A DNA stretch of 21,441 nucleotides. Origin: a virus. The notes under the pieces were generated by a model, which saw only the letters and a list, made by a program, of their open reading frames with translations, did no database searches and was not told where the DNA came from. Every line of letters starts with the position of its first letter. Position 1 is the stretch's first letter. This document shows positions 1-6,783 of this stretch, piece by piece. The DNA lies in IMG/VR virus record IMGVR_UViG_3300017744_002160, positions 1 to 21,441 of that record. One strand, written 5' to 3'. The position numbers and the translations under genes were made by a program.

Positions 1-1964
1 AAGATGCCCTACTGGAAGAATATGCAGTAGGAATGTTAAAAGATTTTTACTTACGTGATTATGAAAAGAGTCCTCAAGAAGGATTCAGACGAGCAGCAGA
101 AGCTTGGTCTAAGTATAGAGAAGAAATGGACGATGAACTCGCCCAACGTCTCTATGATTATGTAAGTAATAAATGGTTTATGTTCGCCTCCCCTGTGCTA
201 TCTAATGCACCCAATGGAGAAACTAAGAAAGATAAAGGGATGCCAATCTCTTGTTTCTTGACCTATGTACCAGATACCCTCGAAGGATTAATCGGTCACT
301 CATCTGAGTTGAGATGGTTGTCTGTCTATGGTGGTGGTGTAGGTGGTCATTGGTCAGATGTAAGAACCGTATCAGACATAGCGCCTGGCCCGATTCCGTT
401 CCTACATACTGTTGATGCAGATATGATTGCATACCGTCAAGGTAAAACTCGTAAGGGTTCTTATGCCGCATACATGGATATATCACATCCTGATATTGTA
501 GAATTCATGAACATGCGTATACCTACAGGTGACGTACAACGTAAAGCATTAAACTTACACAATGCAATCAATATCTCAGATGAGTTTATGAATGCGGTAA
601 TGTCTAATGATACGTTTGACCTACGTGACCCTAAAGACGGAACAGTTAAAGAATCTATTGATGCACGTAAATTATGGGAACGTCTAATAGAGATTCGTTT
701 CCGTACAGGTGAACCTTACCTAAACTTTATTGATACCGCAAATGCGGGTCTACCAGAACCTCTTAAAGAAAAGGGGTTAAAGATACATGGGTCTAACCTA
801 TGTAATGAAATACATTTACCGACATCCGAAGACAGGACTGCGGTATGTTGTTTGTCCTCATTAAATTTGGAGTATTATGATGACTGGAAAGATACGACAA
901 TCGTTCGTGATATTACTAGGATGCTTGACAATGTCTTGCAGTACTTTATTGAAAACGCCCCCGATACAATATCAAGAGCAAAGTATTCCGCAGAAAGAGA
1001 GAGAAGTATTGGAATCGGAGCAATGGGATTCCATTCCCTCTTGCAACGACACGGAGTTGCATGGGAGTCTGAAGCTGCAAGAGATATTAACCGCACAGTG
1101 TTTGCTCACATTAAATCAGAAGCAGTACTGGAAACTGAACTGCTCGCAGAAGAACGTGGTGCATATCCAGATGGGGAACTGTCTGGAAGAAGAAACTCCC
1201 ATCTTCTTGCGATTGCTCCAAATGCCTCGTCTGGTGTAATTTTAGCGACAAGTCCATCTATTGAACCATTGAAGGCAAATGCATATACACATCGTACACG
1301 TGCGGGTTCATTTCTTGTAAAGAATAAATACCTCGGCAGATTACTAGATGAAAAAGGTGAGAACAATGAATCTACTTGGACATCTATTATTACTAAAAAA
1401 GGTTCGGTACAACACTTACCATTCCTTAATGAAGGTGAAAAGGCAATCTATAGGACTGCGGATGAACTTGACCAGACATGGATTATTACCCATGCATCTG
1501 AACGTCAAGAATATATCTGTCAAGGTCAATCAGTAAATTTATTTTTCCCTACTGGTTGTGAAAAGTCTTATGTAAACAAGGTGCATCTAAAAGCATGGAG
1601 TGACGGACTCAAAGGTTTATATTACCTAAGAACTGAGTCTAAACAACGTGCAGAGAATGTATCTGAAAAAGTAGAACGTGTTGCACTTGCGGGTGATACC
1701 CTTAGTATAGTCTATAGTAAAGCAGATTGTCCTTTCTGTTCTATGGCAATGGAAGAACTAAAACTAAGAGGAATACCTTATGACAAGATTGACCTCAAGG
1801 ATATTGGTAAGACTGCCGCAGAAGTAACAGGACGTAAAGTAAAAACAGTACCACAAATTTACATCGAAGGTGAATATGTCGGTGGGTACGAAGAATTGAT
1901 GGAATATTTAAACAAACCAATAGAAACAAACGAAGACGATGAATGTCGTGCTTGCGAGGGATAA
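1..1964 (+). CDS. nrdA: Ribonucleoside-diphosphate reductase large subunit with internal glutaredoxin domain (5' partial)
   Basis: Reduces ribonucleotides to deoxyribonucleotides with NrdB. The frame is open to the window edge (first full codon at 3), so the N-terminus, including any ATP cone, is missing; the ATG at 33 is internal. Counting from that Met, the class I core is visible: the redox Cys of the MPISC motif (74), the NLCNE active-site loop (N255, C257, E259), the partner Cys (272/273), the PNASS loop (396-400) and the radical-transfer tyrosine pair (530-531). Oddly, a glutaredoxin-like domain follows at about 556-627, with CPFC (566-569), the cis-Pro TVP (605-607) and GGY (617-619), and only after it comes a short tail with a CxxC pair (638, 641) like the usual NrdA swinging tail. 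The glutaredoxin therefore sits between core and tail and could re-reduce the enzyme in cis. nrdB follows after 3 nt. Confidence 0.96.
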   Translation, partial: DALLEEYAVGMLKDFYLRDYEKSPQEGFRRAAEAWSKYREEMDDELAQRLYDYVSNKWFMFASPVLSNAPNGETKKDKGMPISCFLTYVPDTLEGLIGHSSELRWLSVYGGGVGGHWSDVRTVSDIAPGPIPFLHTVDADMIAYRQGKTRKGSYAAYMDISHPDIVEFMNMRIPTGDVQRKALNLHNAINISDEFMNAVMSNDTFDLRDPKDGTVKESIDARKLWERLIEIRFRTGEPYLNFIDTANAGLPEPLKEKGLKIHGSNLCNEIHLPTSEDRTAVCCLSSLNLEYYDDWKDTTIVRDITRMLDNVLQYFIENAPDTISRAKYSAERERSIGIGAMGFHSLLQRHGVAWESEAARDINRTVFAHIKSEAVLETELLAEERGAYPDGELSGRRNSHLLAIAPNASSGVILATSPSIEPLKANAYTHRTRAGSFLVKNKYLGRLLDEKGENNESTWTSIITKKGSVQHLPFLNEGEKAIYRTADELDQTWIITHASERQEYICQGQSVNLFFPTGCEKSYVNKVHLKAWSDGLKGLYYLRTESKQRAENVSEKVERVALAGDTLSIVYSKADCPFCSMAMEELKLRGIPYDKIDLKDIGKTAAEVTGRKVKTVPQIYIEGEYVGGYEELMEYLNKPIETNEDDECRACEG

Positions 1965-1967
1965 CAA

Positions 1968-2969
1968 ATGGCATTATTAGAATTTAGCAAAACATATAAA
2001 CCTTTCCTCTACCCTTGGGCGGTGGAATTAACAAAGAAACATGAAGAGGTTCATTGGGTCGAAGATGAAGCGGAACTATCCGAAGACATCCAAGACTGGA
2101 GAACAAAACTGTCTGGTGAAGAGAAGGAATTTATTACTCAAGTATTGCGATTGTTTACTCAATCAGATGTACAGGTGGGTGAGAATTACCATGAACTGTT
2201 AATCCCTAAGTTCAAGAACAACGAGATTCGTAACATGTTGTCTTCATTTGCAAACCGTGAAGGTGTACACCAACGTGCATATGCATTATTAAATGATACA
2301 CTAGGATTACCAGACGAAGAACATTCTGCATTTATGGAATACAAAGAGATGGCAGACAAGATTGACTTCATGTCTCAAGGTGACATTAACACCCAAACAG
2401 GTCTTGCACTTGTACTTGCACAATCTGTATTCAACGAAGGTATGTCTCTGTTCGCATCATTTGTAATGTTGTTGAACTTCCAACGTTTCGGTAAGATGAA
2501 AGGTATGGGTACTATTGTAGAGTGGTCTATCAGAGATGAGACTATTCACGTACAGGGTAATGCAAAACTCTTCAGAGAGTTCTGTGAAGAACATCCACGT
2601 ATCGTCAACGATGAGTTGAAGTCTAAAATCTATCAGATGGCACGTAATGCTGTTAAGTTAGAAGACCGATTCATTACACTTGCATATAAGTCTGGTGATA
2701 TCGAAGGTTTATCTGAGGCAGATGTTAAACAATACATCCGTCACATTGCAGACCGTAGATTACTACAACTTGGTATGAAACCTAAGTTTGGTGTAAAGGA
2801 CAATCCACTACCGTGGTTGGACTGGGTACTGAATGGTGCATCTCATGATAACTTCTTTGAAAAACGTGTGACTGAATATTCAGTTAACGGTATGGAAGGT
2901 GACTGGGGTTGGGTCGAAGAAGGTGACCCTGAAAGTTGTGGATTGGATGGAACTGGTTGTGCCGCCTAG
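1968..2969 (+). CDS. nrdB: Ribonucleoside-diphosphate reductase small subunit
   Basis: Diiron-tyrosyl radical subunit that starts catalysis in NrdA. It is 333 residues, close to the family norm. By spacing to the E. coli protein the metal ligands are D67, E98, H101, E157, E191 and H194, and the radical tyrosine is Y105, so this is a radical-Tyr type enzyme. The motifs FANREGVHQRAY (94-105) and RDETIH (189-194) are clear. The start ATG follows a GAGGG ribosome-binding sequence at 1956-1960 and lies 3 nt after the nrdA stop, so the pair is cotranscribed. The C-terminus, which in this family docks into NrdA, ends with two cysteines (324 and 331) and Ala-Ala rather than the hydrophobic end seen in E. 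coli. The stop overlaps the next gene's GTG by one base (TAGTG). Confidence 0.97.
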   Translation: MALLEFSKTYKPFLYPWAVELTKKHEEVHWVEDEAELSEDIQDWRTKLSGEEKEFITQVLRLFTQSDVQVGENYHELLIPKFKNNEIRNMLSSFANREGVHQRAYALLNDTLGLPDEEHSAFMEYKEMADKIDFMSQGDINTQTGLALVLAQSVFNEGMSLFASFVMLLNFQRFGKMKGMGTIVEWSIRDETIHVQGNAKLFREFCEEHPRIVNDELKSKIYQMARNAVKLEDRFITLAYKSGDIEGLSEADVKQYIRHIADRRLLQLGMKPKFGVKDNPLPWLDWVLNGASHDNFFEKRVTEYSVNGMEGDWGWVEEGDPESCGLDGTGCAA

Positions 2970-3091
2970 TGGAAGACGACATAACCTACAATTTGGAATG
3001 TCATCTTTGTGAAACAGAAACGGAAGTACTCGTAAAGAATTGCGAGGAAGAACCCCAATATTGTCCCATGTGTGGGGTAGCAATAGACTAG
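2969..3091 (+). CDS. Small zinc-ribbon protein, 40 aa
   Basis: A 40-residue frame starting at GTG, whose G is the last base of the nrdB TAG. It contains two CxxC knuckles, CHLC at 11-14 and CPMC followed by Gly at 32-35, with one more Cys at 25, which is the pattern of a small zinc ribbon; the sequence is otherwise acidic. There is no ATG in the frame before the first knuckle, so GTG with stop-start coupling is the only reasonable start. Function is unknown: small zinc ribbons can bind nucleic acid or a partner protein. Its position directly after nrdB is suggestive but does not show a role in nucleotide reduction. Support is the tight coupling, the intact frame to a stop at 3089-3091, and the paired cysteines. 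Confidence 0.68.
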   Translation: MEDDITYNLECHLCETETEVLVKNCEEEPQYCPMCGVAID

Positions 3092-3120
3092 TTATATATA
3101 CTCGTATGTGGATATACGAG
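3092..3120 (+). promoter_or_regulatory. AT box plus start-codon hairpin before the GIY-YIG-like gene
   Basis: TTATATATAC at 3092-3101 is followed by a perfect inverted repeat, CTCGTAT (3101-3107) and ATACGAG (3114-3120), with a 6-nt loop. The ATG of the next gene (3106-3108) lies at the end of the left arm, and no Shine-Dalgarno sequence precedes it. The same arrangement occurs at 10712-10741. The AT box may be a late-type promoter element (one change from TATAAATA), in which case the transcript would start at or near the ATG; alternatively the hairpin controls translation of read-through mRNA. Structure is seen; function is inferred. Confidence 0.45.
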
Positions 3121-3510
3121 AATAAAGAGTTTAACCCTGAAGAAGAATTCTTGGAGGAATACCAAGGATTCGTCTATTGCGTTACAGAAGTATCAACAGG
3201 TAAGAAGTATATTGGTAAGAAATTCTTCTGGAAACCTAAGATACTTCCTGTTACAAAAACAAGAAAAAGACGCAAAAGAACAAGGGTTCAATCGGACTGG
3301 CGGAACTACTATGGTTCGTCAGAAACAGTAAAAACACTCGTAGAAGGGGGTCAGGACTTCCAGAGAACCGTTCTAAGACTATGTCGTACTAAAGGTGAGT
3401 GTTCATACTACGAAGCGAAACTACAATTTGAATATGATGTTTTGTTGAGTGATGAATACTATAATGAGTTTATAGGTTGTAAGATTCATGCAAAACATAT
3501 TAAATCGTGA
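3106..3510 (+). CDS. GIY-YIG-like nuclease domain protein, 134 aa
   Basis: Near the N-terminus the protein has a VYC strand (about residues 24-26), then GKKYIGKK about ten residues later, which matches the GIY/YIG two-strand signature, then a very basic loop (KTRKRRKRTR) and WRNYYGSS. A helix with YYEAKLQFEY near 107-116 could supply the catalytic Glu. Proteins with this GKKYIGKKxFW signature are common in marine T4-like phages, where they are usually annotated as hypothetical or putative endonucleases. I chose the ATG at 3106 because the upstream ATG at 3040 would run through the zinc-ribbon gene in another frame. That start lacks a Shine-Dalgarno sequence and sits in a hairpin. Its 3' end overlaps the ANL gene by 23 nt. 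Nuclease activity is inferred, not shown; a homing role is not supported because there is no interrupted gene beside it. Confidence 0.6.
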   Translation: MWIYENKEFNPEEEFLEEYQGFVYCVTEVSTGKKYIGKKFFWKPKILPVTKTRKRRKRTRVQSDWRNYYGSSETVKTLVEGGQDFQRTVLRLCRTKGECSYYEAKLQFEYDVLLSDEYYNEFIGCKIHAKHIKS

Positions 3511-4723
3511 TGCAATTTCCTCTGGACGAGGATTTGTATATGATAAGGTCGGCAAAAACACCGTCTGTTTAGAAATAAACAAAATAAAGAATTTACTCTG
3601 GGATGCGGGTGCAAGAAAAGGTGACATAGTAACTATCGGTATTATGGTAGTTGATGTGAAACATATCGCTTCTATCTTTGCATGTGCGGAACTAGGATTG
3701 AAAGTCTTTATCCTCAATAGTCCAGCAACAAAAGAATCCCTACCATTTACTAAACTTGCACTCCATGGCCCGAGTGATTTCACTATCTACAGTTCTCAAG
3801 AAGATACCACACAAGTCTATAATGGTCTTCACGATGAGATGATAAAACTATACGGTGGTATTCGTATTGATGTCATGGAAGATTCGTCTGATAGAAATAT
3901 CCAAGGTGAGTTAGTATATCCAGAAGACACATTCTTAATAAGTTCTACCAGTGGAACAACTAAAGCATCTAGACCAATATTGTTTTCACACCAAGAAACA
4001 ATGGCAATCGCCAAACGTAATATAGATATATTTTGGTTTGGACATGATGCAAAGGTTATTCATTCTAGAAATCTACATCATGCATCCGCAATCATGACGC
4101 ATCTGTTACCCGCACTTATGAATGCATACTCACATAGTTCTTTTGCACTGGGTCATGATGGGTCGCACGAAGAAGATTATGACTATCTAAAGGGTCTGAA
4201 AGATTTATCAGACAGTCCTCCATCAAACATTATGATGCCTAATAAGAATGTTCTCTTTGATTTTCTAGAGAGTTTTGGGGGTGCATTCAAAAGAACTGTC
4301 AATGTCAATATGTGTGGATTCTTAATGGATGCAGATTTCGTTGACCTTGCAAAAGAATACAATGTTTGTTTTCAGTCACATTACGGTAGTATTGATACCG
4401 CTATTCCCTTATTAATAAACCGTGTAGACAAAGATACGGTACATGTTCCTAATTCATTAGGGGTACTATGCGATGACTTTTATAAGACAACCCTTGAGGA
4501 TGGTCGTATGAAGGTAGAATGCCCATTCTGGAACGAACCAAGATACATGGATGATGAGATAGCTTTGTTTGATGGTGAATATATTTTAATGAGTAATCGT
4601 CCAGTATCCCTAAAAGATATGGGTGTACCAGAAGGATTTGATATAACTCCATTTTCCCATGATACTAAAATCGACTTTGAACAGTTGAGAGGATACTTAG
4701 ATGTTACTAATAGCAGGGTGTAG
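3488..4723 (+). CDS. AMP-binding (ANL superfamily) adenylate-forming enzyme, C-terminally short
   Basis: Looks like an acyl/aryl-CoA synthetase or amino-acid adenylation enzyme. Seen: an A2-like helix-strand region (GDIVTIGIMV, 45-54, then IASIFACAELGLKVFIL, 60-76), the ATP-binding loop STSGTTKASRP (153-162 region, core A3), an A5-like HYGSIDTA (298-305) where the usual Glu is Asp, and an A7/A8-like YMDDEIALFDGEY followed by SNR (353-371). The family normally has about 110 more residues after that Arg hinge, holding the A10 catalytic Lys; here only about 40 remain and no PxTxxGK-type motif is visible. So the enzyme may adenylate without the C-terminal lid, use a partner, or be degenerate. No carrier protein is seen nearby. 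The start overlaps the preceding gene by 23 nt; the end overlaps the SGNH gene by 23 nt, so the pair is probably coupled. The substrate cannot be read from the sequence. Confidence 0.75.
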   Translation: MQNILNRDAISSGRGFVYDKVGKNTVCLEINKIKNLLWDAGARKGDIVTIGIMVVDVKHIASIFACAELGLKVFILNSPATKESLPFTKLALHGPSDFTIYSSQEDTTQVYNGLHDEMIKLYGGIRIDVMEDSSDRNIQGELVYPEDTFLISSTSGTTKASRPILFSHQETMAIAKRNIDIFWFGHDAKVIHSRNLHHASAIMTHLLPALMNAYSHSSFALGHDGSHEEDYDYLKGLKDLSDSPPSNIMMPNKNVLFDFLESFGGAFKRTVNVNMCGFLMDADFVDLAKEYNVCFQSHYGSIDTAIPLLINRVDKDTVHVPNSLGVLCDDFYKTTLEDGRMKVECPFWNEPRYMDDEIALFDGEYILMSNRPVSLKDMGVPEGFDITPFSHDTKIDFEQLRGYLDVTNSRV

Positions 4724-5522
4724 TTTTGCATGGGGAGATGAGTTGGTTGGTTCAAGAAGCAAACCACCAACACATTATGATTTAGTATTCGGTAGTATTT
4801 TATCATTAAAGTTAGGGTTAGAGTACAATAATATATCTGCATGTGGTAATTCTAACTACAAGATATTCCGTGACGTTATGAATAATATGCATCTAAACCC
4901 TAGTCACATCTTTATCTTGTGGTCTGACCCTTTGAGAAAAGAGAATCTATTAGAAGTAGATAACCATCAAAGAGACCTGTTAAAGGTACATACTACTATG
5001 TCTATGACTCAGTGGCACGAGAATCGATGGGATGACTTGATGCTTTCTATGGAAGAAGGTGTTGCACACAAGTGGGCAAGACATCATCCATTTAATTATA
5101 TGACCTCGTTTGGAAGAAGTGAAAAAGCAATCGATGCATATGGTACAGGATTGTGTACTGGATTTACTCACCTATTACCTCAAATGATTGCAATGCAATA
5201 TATGTGCGATGGTATGGGGATTAAGATTTCTCAAGGTGTATTCCATGGAGAAGTTTTCTCTGAAGTGCAAAGATACATGGCAAAGATTGAAAGATTCCCT
5301 TCAAGTAATCAACTCAAAAAATGGAACACATGGGTATTAGATTCACTTGACAAACTAAGACCAGAGAATAAACTGGGAATGAACCCCGACAAGTCATTCG
5401 ATGAGAACGTCACCATAAAGTCTCTAATGGGGGACAGACCCATGAAGAAATGGGGTCATCCCGATGAAACTGCACATGTAGACTATGCAGAATACCTCTA
5501 TAAAATCATAAAAAATCTATAA
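4701..5522 (+). CDS. SGNH/GDSL-type hydrolase
   Basis: 273 residues. Block I is GCSFAWGDE (6-14), with S8 as candidate nucleophile; GNSN (49-52) fits the block II/III Gly-Asn oxyanion region; and near the C-terminus HPDETAH (253-259) resembles the block V His. The Asp normally three residues before that His is not obvious, so the catalytic pair is less certain than the nucleophile. SGNH proteins of this GCSFxWGDEL type occur in marine phage genomes next to glycosyltransferases, where an esterase or O-acyl transferase role on glycans is usually supposed. There is no signal peptide, so it should act in the cytoplasm. A GAGAGGA sequence at 4686-4692 fits the ATG at 4701, which overlaps the ANL gene by 23 nt; an acyl-adenylating enzyme and an acyl hydrolase could act on one acyl group. 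That link is inference. Confidence 0.68.
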   Translation: MLLIAGCSFAWGDELVGSRSKPPTHYDLVFGSILSLKLGLEYNNISACGNSNYKIFRDVMNNMHLNPSHIFILWSDPLRKENLLEVDNHQRDLLKVHTTMSMTQWHENRWDDLMLSMEEGVAHKWARHHPFNYMTSFGRSEKAIDAYGTGLCTGFTHLLPQMIAMQYMCDGMGIKISQGVFHGEVFSEVQRYMAKIERFPSSNQLKKWNTWVLDSLDKLRPENKLGMNPDKSFDENVTIKSLMGDRPMKKWGHPDETAHVDYAEYLYKIIKNL

Positions 5523-5529
5523 AAAAAGC

Positions 5530-5558
5530 TTGACAAACTCTGCTCTTGTTGTTATAAT
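5530..5558 (+). promoter_or_regulatory. Sigma70 consensus promoter P1
   Basis: TTGACA at 5530-5535, a 17-nt spacer and TATAAT at 5553-5558 preceded by TGT (extended -10). All twelve hexamer positions match. It reads toward the small gene at 5588, with transcription expected near 5565. It shares TTGACAAAC and TTRTTATAAT-type sequence with the promoters at 5865, 6506 and 10058. Confidence 0.92.
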
Positions 5559-5587
5559 AAGTATATAAAATGAGAAAAGGAGAGAAA

Positions 5588-5881
5588 ATGTTAACGTTTA
5601 ATCAAGAAGTGGGTTATCCTACCAACACCGAGAAAGGTCAATTCATTGAATACCTGATGTGTTTCTATGGTAAAGACCCTAAATGGGATGCGGTTTATCC
5701 CGAAATTGCAATGGGTACTATCGATGCAGTTGAGTGTATGGAAGAATTCCTCAACGGTAAGTACGAGAGTGCAGTGGTTAAAGGTGAACATATCTGGGGT
5801 GGTGGAGACACTATCGACAGAGAAATAGTTAGGGATATTTTCTTAAAAAAGTGTGAAAAAACCCTTGACAAACCTTGTTAA
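5588..5881 (+). CDS. Hypothetical protein, 97 aa
   Basis: No family recognised. A small acidic protein with aromatic-rich N-terminal half (residues about 18-35) and a GEHIWGGGD turn near 67-75; no membrane segment. The start is ATG 5588, because AAAGGAGA at 5576-5583 is the ribosome-binding site; an in-frame ATG at 5570 lies before that site and too near the expected transcription start. It is the first gene behind promoter P1, and its last codons overlap the -35 box of promoter P2. This position, together with small size, is what is expected for an early phage gene that acts on the host. The function cannot be inferred. Confidence 0.75.
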   Translation: MLTFNQEVGYPTNTEKGQFIEYLMCFYGKDPKWDAVYPEIAMGTIDAVECMEEFLNGKYESAVVKGEHIWGGGDTIDREIVRDIFLKKCEKTLDKPC

Positions 5882-5893
5882 TCTTGTTATAAT
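5865..5893 (+). promoter_or_regulatory. Sigma70 consensus promoter P2
   Basis: TTGACA at 5865-5870, 17-nt spacer, TATAAT at 5888-5893 with TGT before it. A perfect consensus, overlapping the end of the preceding gene and reading toward the gene at 5925. Confidence 0.92.
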
Positions 5894-5924
5894 AATAACA
5901 TAAACTGAAGAAAGGAGATAAATT

Positions 5925-6344
5925 ATGGCGTTTGTGAGTCAAGAAGATAAAAAGAAACTTGCGGTTGGAATCAAAGAAGTCTGCAAGAAATATGGATACA
6001 AAGTATCTTTGGGTGTTAATCACCACAGTACTTTGGTTGCAAAGGTCAAAGGTGCAGAAGACATCTTGACTGAATACTGTGAGGTTCAGATGCATCCTCA
6101 GAAGGTTTTGGAAAGAGAGAACAGACACTACACGTTTGACCCTGTTGAAGTAATGGAAGATTCTAAGAAGTGGGGACATAGAGTCAACGAGTATTGGATT
6201 CCCGAAAACTATGGTGAGAAAGGTATTCCTTTCTTGACTGAATTAAAAGGTGCAATGGAAGGTGAAGACTTCTTCAATGAAGATGACGCAATGACAGACT
6301 ACTTCCACAGAAGTCACTATATTGAAATAAGTCTGTACTCATAA
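5925..6344 (+). CDS. Conserved hypothetical protein, 139 aa
   Basis: The N-terminus (MAFVSQEDKKKLAVGIKEV) followed by a basic helix, the strand YKVSLGV and NHHSTLVAKV resembles hypothetical proteins I have seen in phage and plasmid genomes, beginning with a Lys-rich helix and a His-Ser-Thr strand; no function is known to me. The C-terminal third is acidic (EGEDFFNEDDAMTDYF) and could be a protein-interaction or DNA-mimicking surface. No metal-binding or catalytic signature and no membrane segment are apparent. AAAGGAGAT lies 7 nt before the ATG, which is a near-ideal ribosome-binding site, and promoter P2 is just upstream, so strong early expression is likely. The gene at 6357 follows in the same transcript. 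Confidence 0.78.
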   Translation: MAFVSQEDKKKLAVGIKEVCKKYGYKVSLGVNHHSTLVAKVKGAEDILTEYCEVQMHPQKVLERENRHYTFDPVEVMEDSKKWGHRVNEYWIPENYGEKGIPFLTELKGAMEGEDFFNEDDAMTDYFHRSHYIEISLYS

Positions 6345-6356
6345 GGAGATATTGTA

Positions 6357-6509
6357 ATGGAAATGTATTTTGAAATTTTAGATGACTTGAGAGAGTCTGG
6401 TGAAATCAACATGTTTGCTGCACCAAGGGTGTTACAAGAAATGTTTGATTTGAGTAAATTTGAGGCAAGGGACATCGTCTCTGCGTGGATGAAACAATTT
6501 AATGGTTGA
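6357..6509 (+). CDS. Conserved small T4-like phage protein, 50 aa
   Basis: A 50-codon frame with AAGGAGAT at 6343-6350 seven nucleotides before the ATG. The layout is a helix (MYFEILDDLRESGEINMF), a loop with AAPR, then a helix with DLSKFEARDIVSAWMKQF. Small proteins with this ILDDLRESG...EA..(I/V)...WM pattern are, to my recollection, widespread in marine T4-like phages without known function. The fold suggests a small two- or three-helix domain, possibly a helix-turn-helix, but I see no diagnostic residue. It is cotranscribed with the gene at 5925 (12-nt gap). Its TGA overlaps the -35 box of promoter P3. Confidence 0.75.
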   Translation: MEMYFEILDDLRESGEINMFAAPRVLQEMFDLSKFEARDIVSAWMKQFNG

Positions 6510-6534
6510 CAAACCATGTACTTAATGTTATGAT
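6506..6534 (+). promoter_or_regulatory. Sigma70-type promoter P3
   Basis: TTGACA at 6506-6511, 17-nt spacer, TATGAT at 6529-6534 preceded by TGT. One mismatch from consensus. It shares TTGACAAACC with P2 and reads toward the gene at 6561, which has AAGGAG at 6547-6552. Confidence 0.88.
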
Positions 6535-6560
6535 ATATAATTAAATAAGGAGTTACTTCA

Positions 6561-6746
6561 ATGTCTATAACTGTTGAAGAAATTGAAAAGAAAGTATCTG
6601 CAATCGAATCAATGATTGCGGGTGCGGAAAAGCTACTTGTGGCATCACAAGAAACTGGAAATGAAGAAGGTGTCGCATCTGCGACATATCTGGTCGTTGA
6701 ATATGAACAAATGTTGAAAGAATTTTGTAAATATTATAACGTTTAG
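6561..6746 (+). CDS. Hypothetical coiled-coil protein, 61 aa
   Basis: No family recognised. Almost wholly helical by composition, with heptad-like spacing of Ile/Val/Leu (VEEIEKKVSAIESMI and the TYLVVEYEQMLKEF stretch), so a small helical hairpin or dimer is likely. No membrane segment and a single Cys near the end. AAGGAG at 6547-6552 is 8 nt before the ATG and promoter P3 is directly upstream, giving a short leader of about 20 nt. An early-gene role is inferred from promoter and size only. Confidence 0.72.
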   Translation: MSITVEEIEKKVSAIESMIAGAEKLLVASQETGNEEGVASATYLVVEYEQMLKEFCKYYNV

Positions 6747-6783
6747 AGAATCTTTTTCGTATATATAATATTAAGAGGAAAAT

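Noticed and set aside
877-1239. 120-codon frame on the + strand inside nrdA
   Set aside because: It is a shadow of nrdA, whose motifs are intact in the main frame; no ribosome-binding site or family signature.
3040-3105. Upstream ATG at 3040 as start of the GIY-YIG-like gene
   Set aside because: The extra 22 residues overlap the zinc-ribbon frame and show no family similarity; the domain begins after ATG 3106.
3106-3510. Homing endonuclease in an intron or between split genes
   Set aside because: nrdA and nrdB are uninterrupted in the window and nothing indicates an intron; only a nuclease-like domain is supported.
3421-3783. 120-codon frame on the - strand
   Set aside because: Lies antisense to the GIY-YIG-like and ANL genes; no recognisable domain, and all supported genes are on the + strand.
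4480-4842. 120-codon frame on the - strand
   Set aside because: Antisense to the ANL and SGNH genes, low-complexity composition, no start signal.
6764-6769. TATAAT before the gene at 6784 as a fifth promoter
   Set aside because: No TTGACA-like box at 16-18 nt and no TG before it; promoter P3 already covers this gene.
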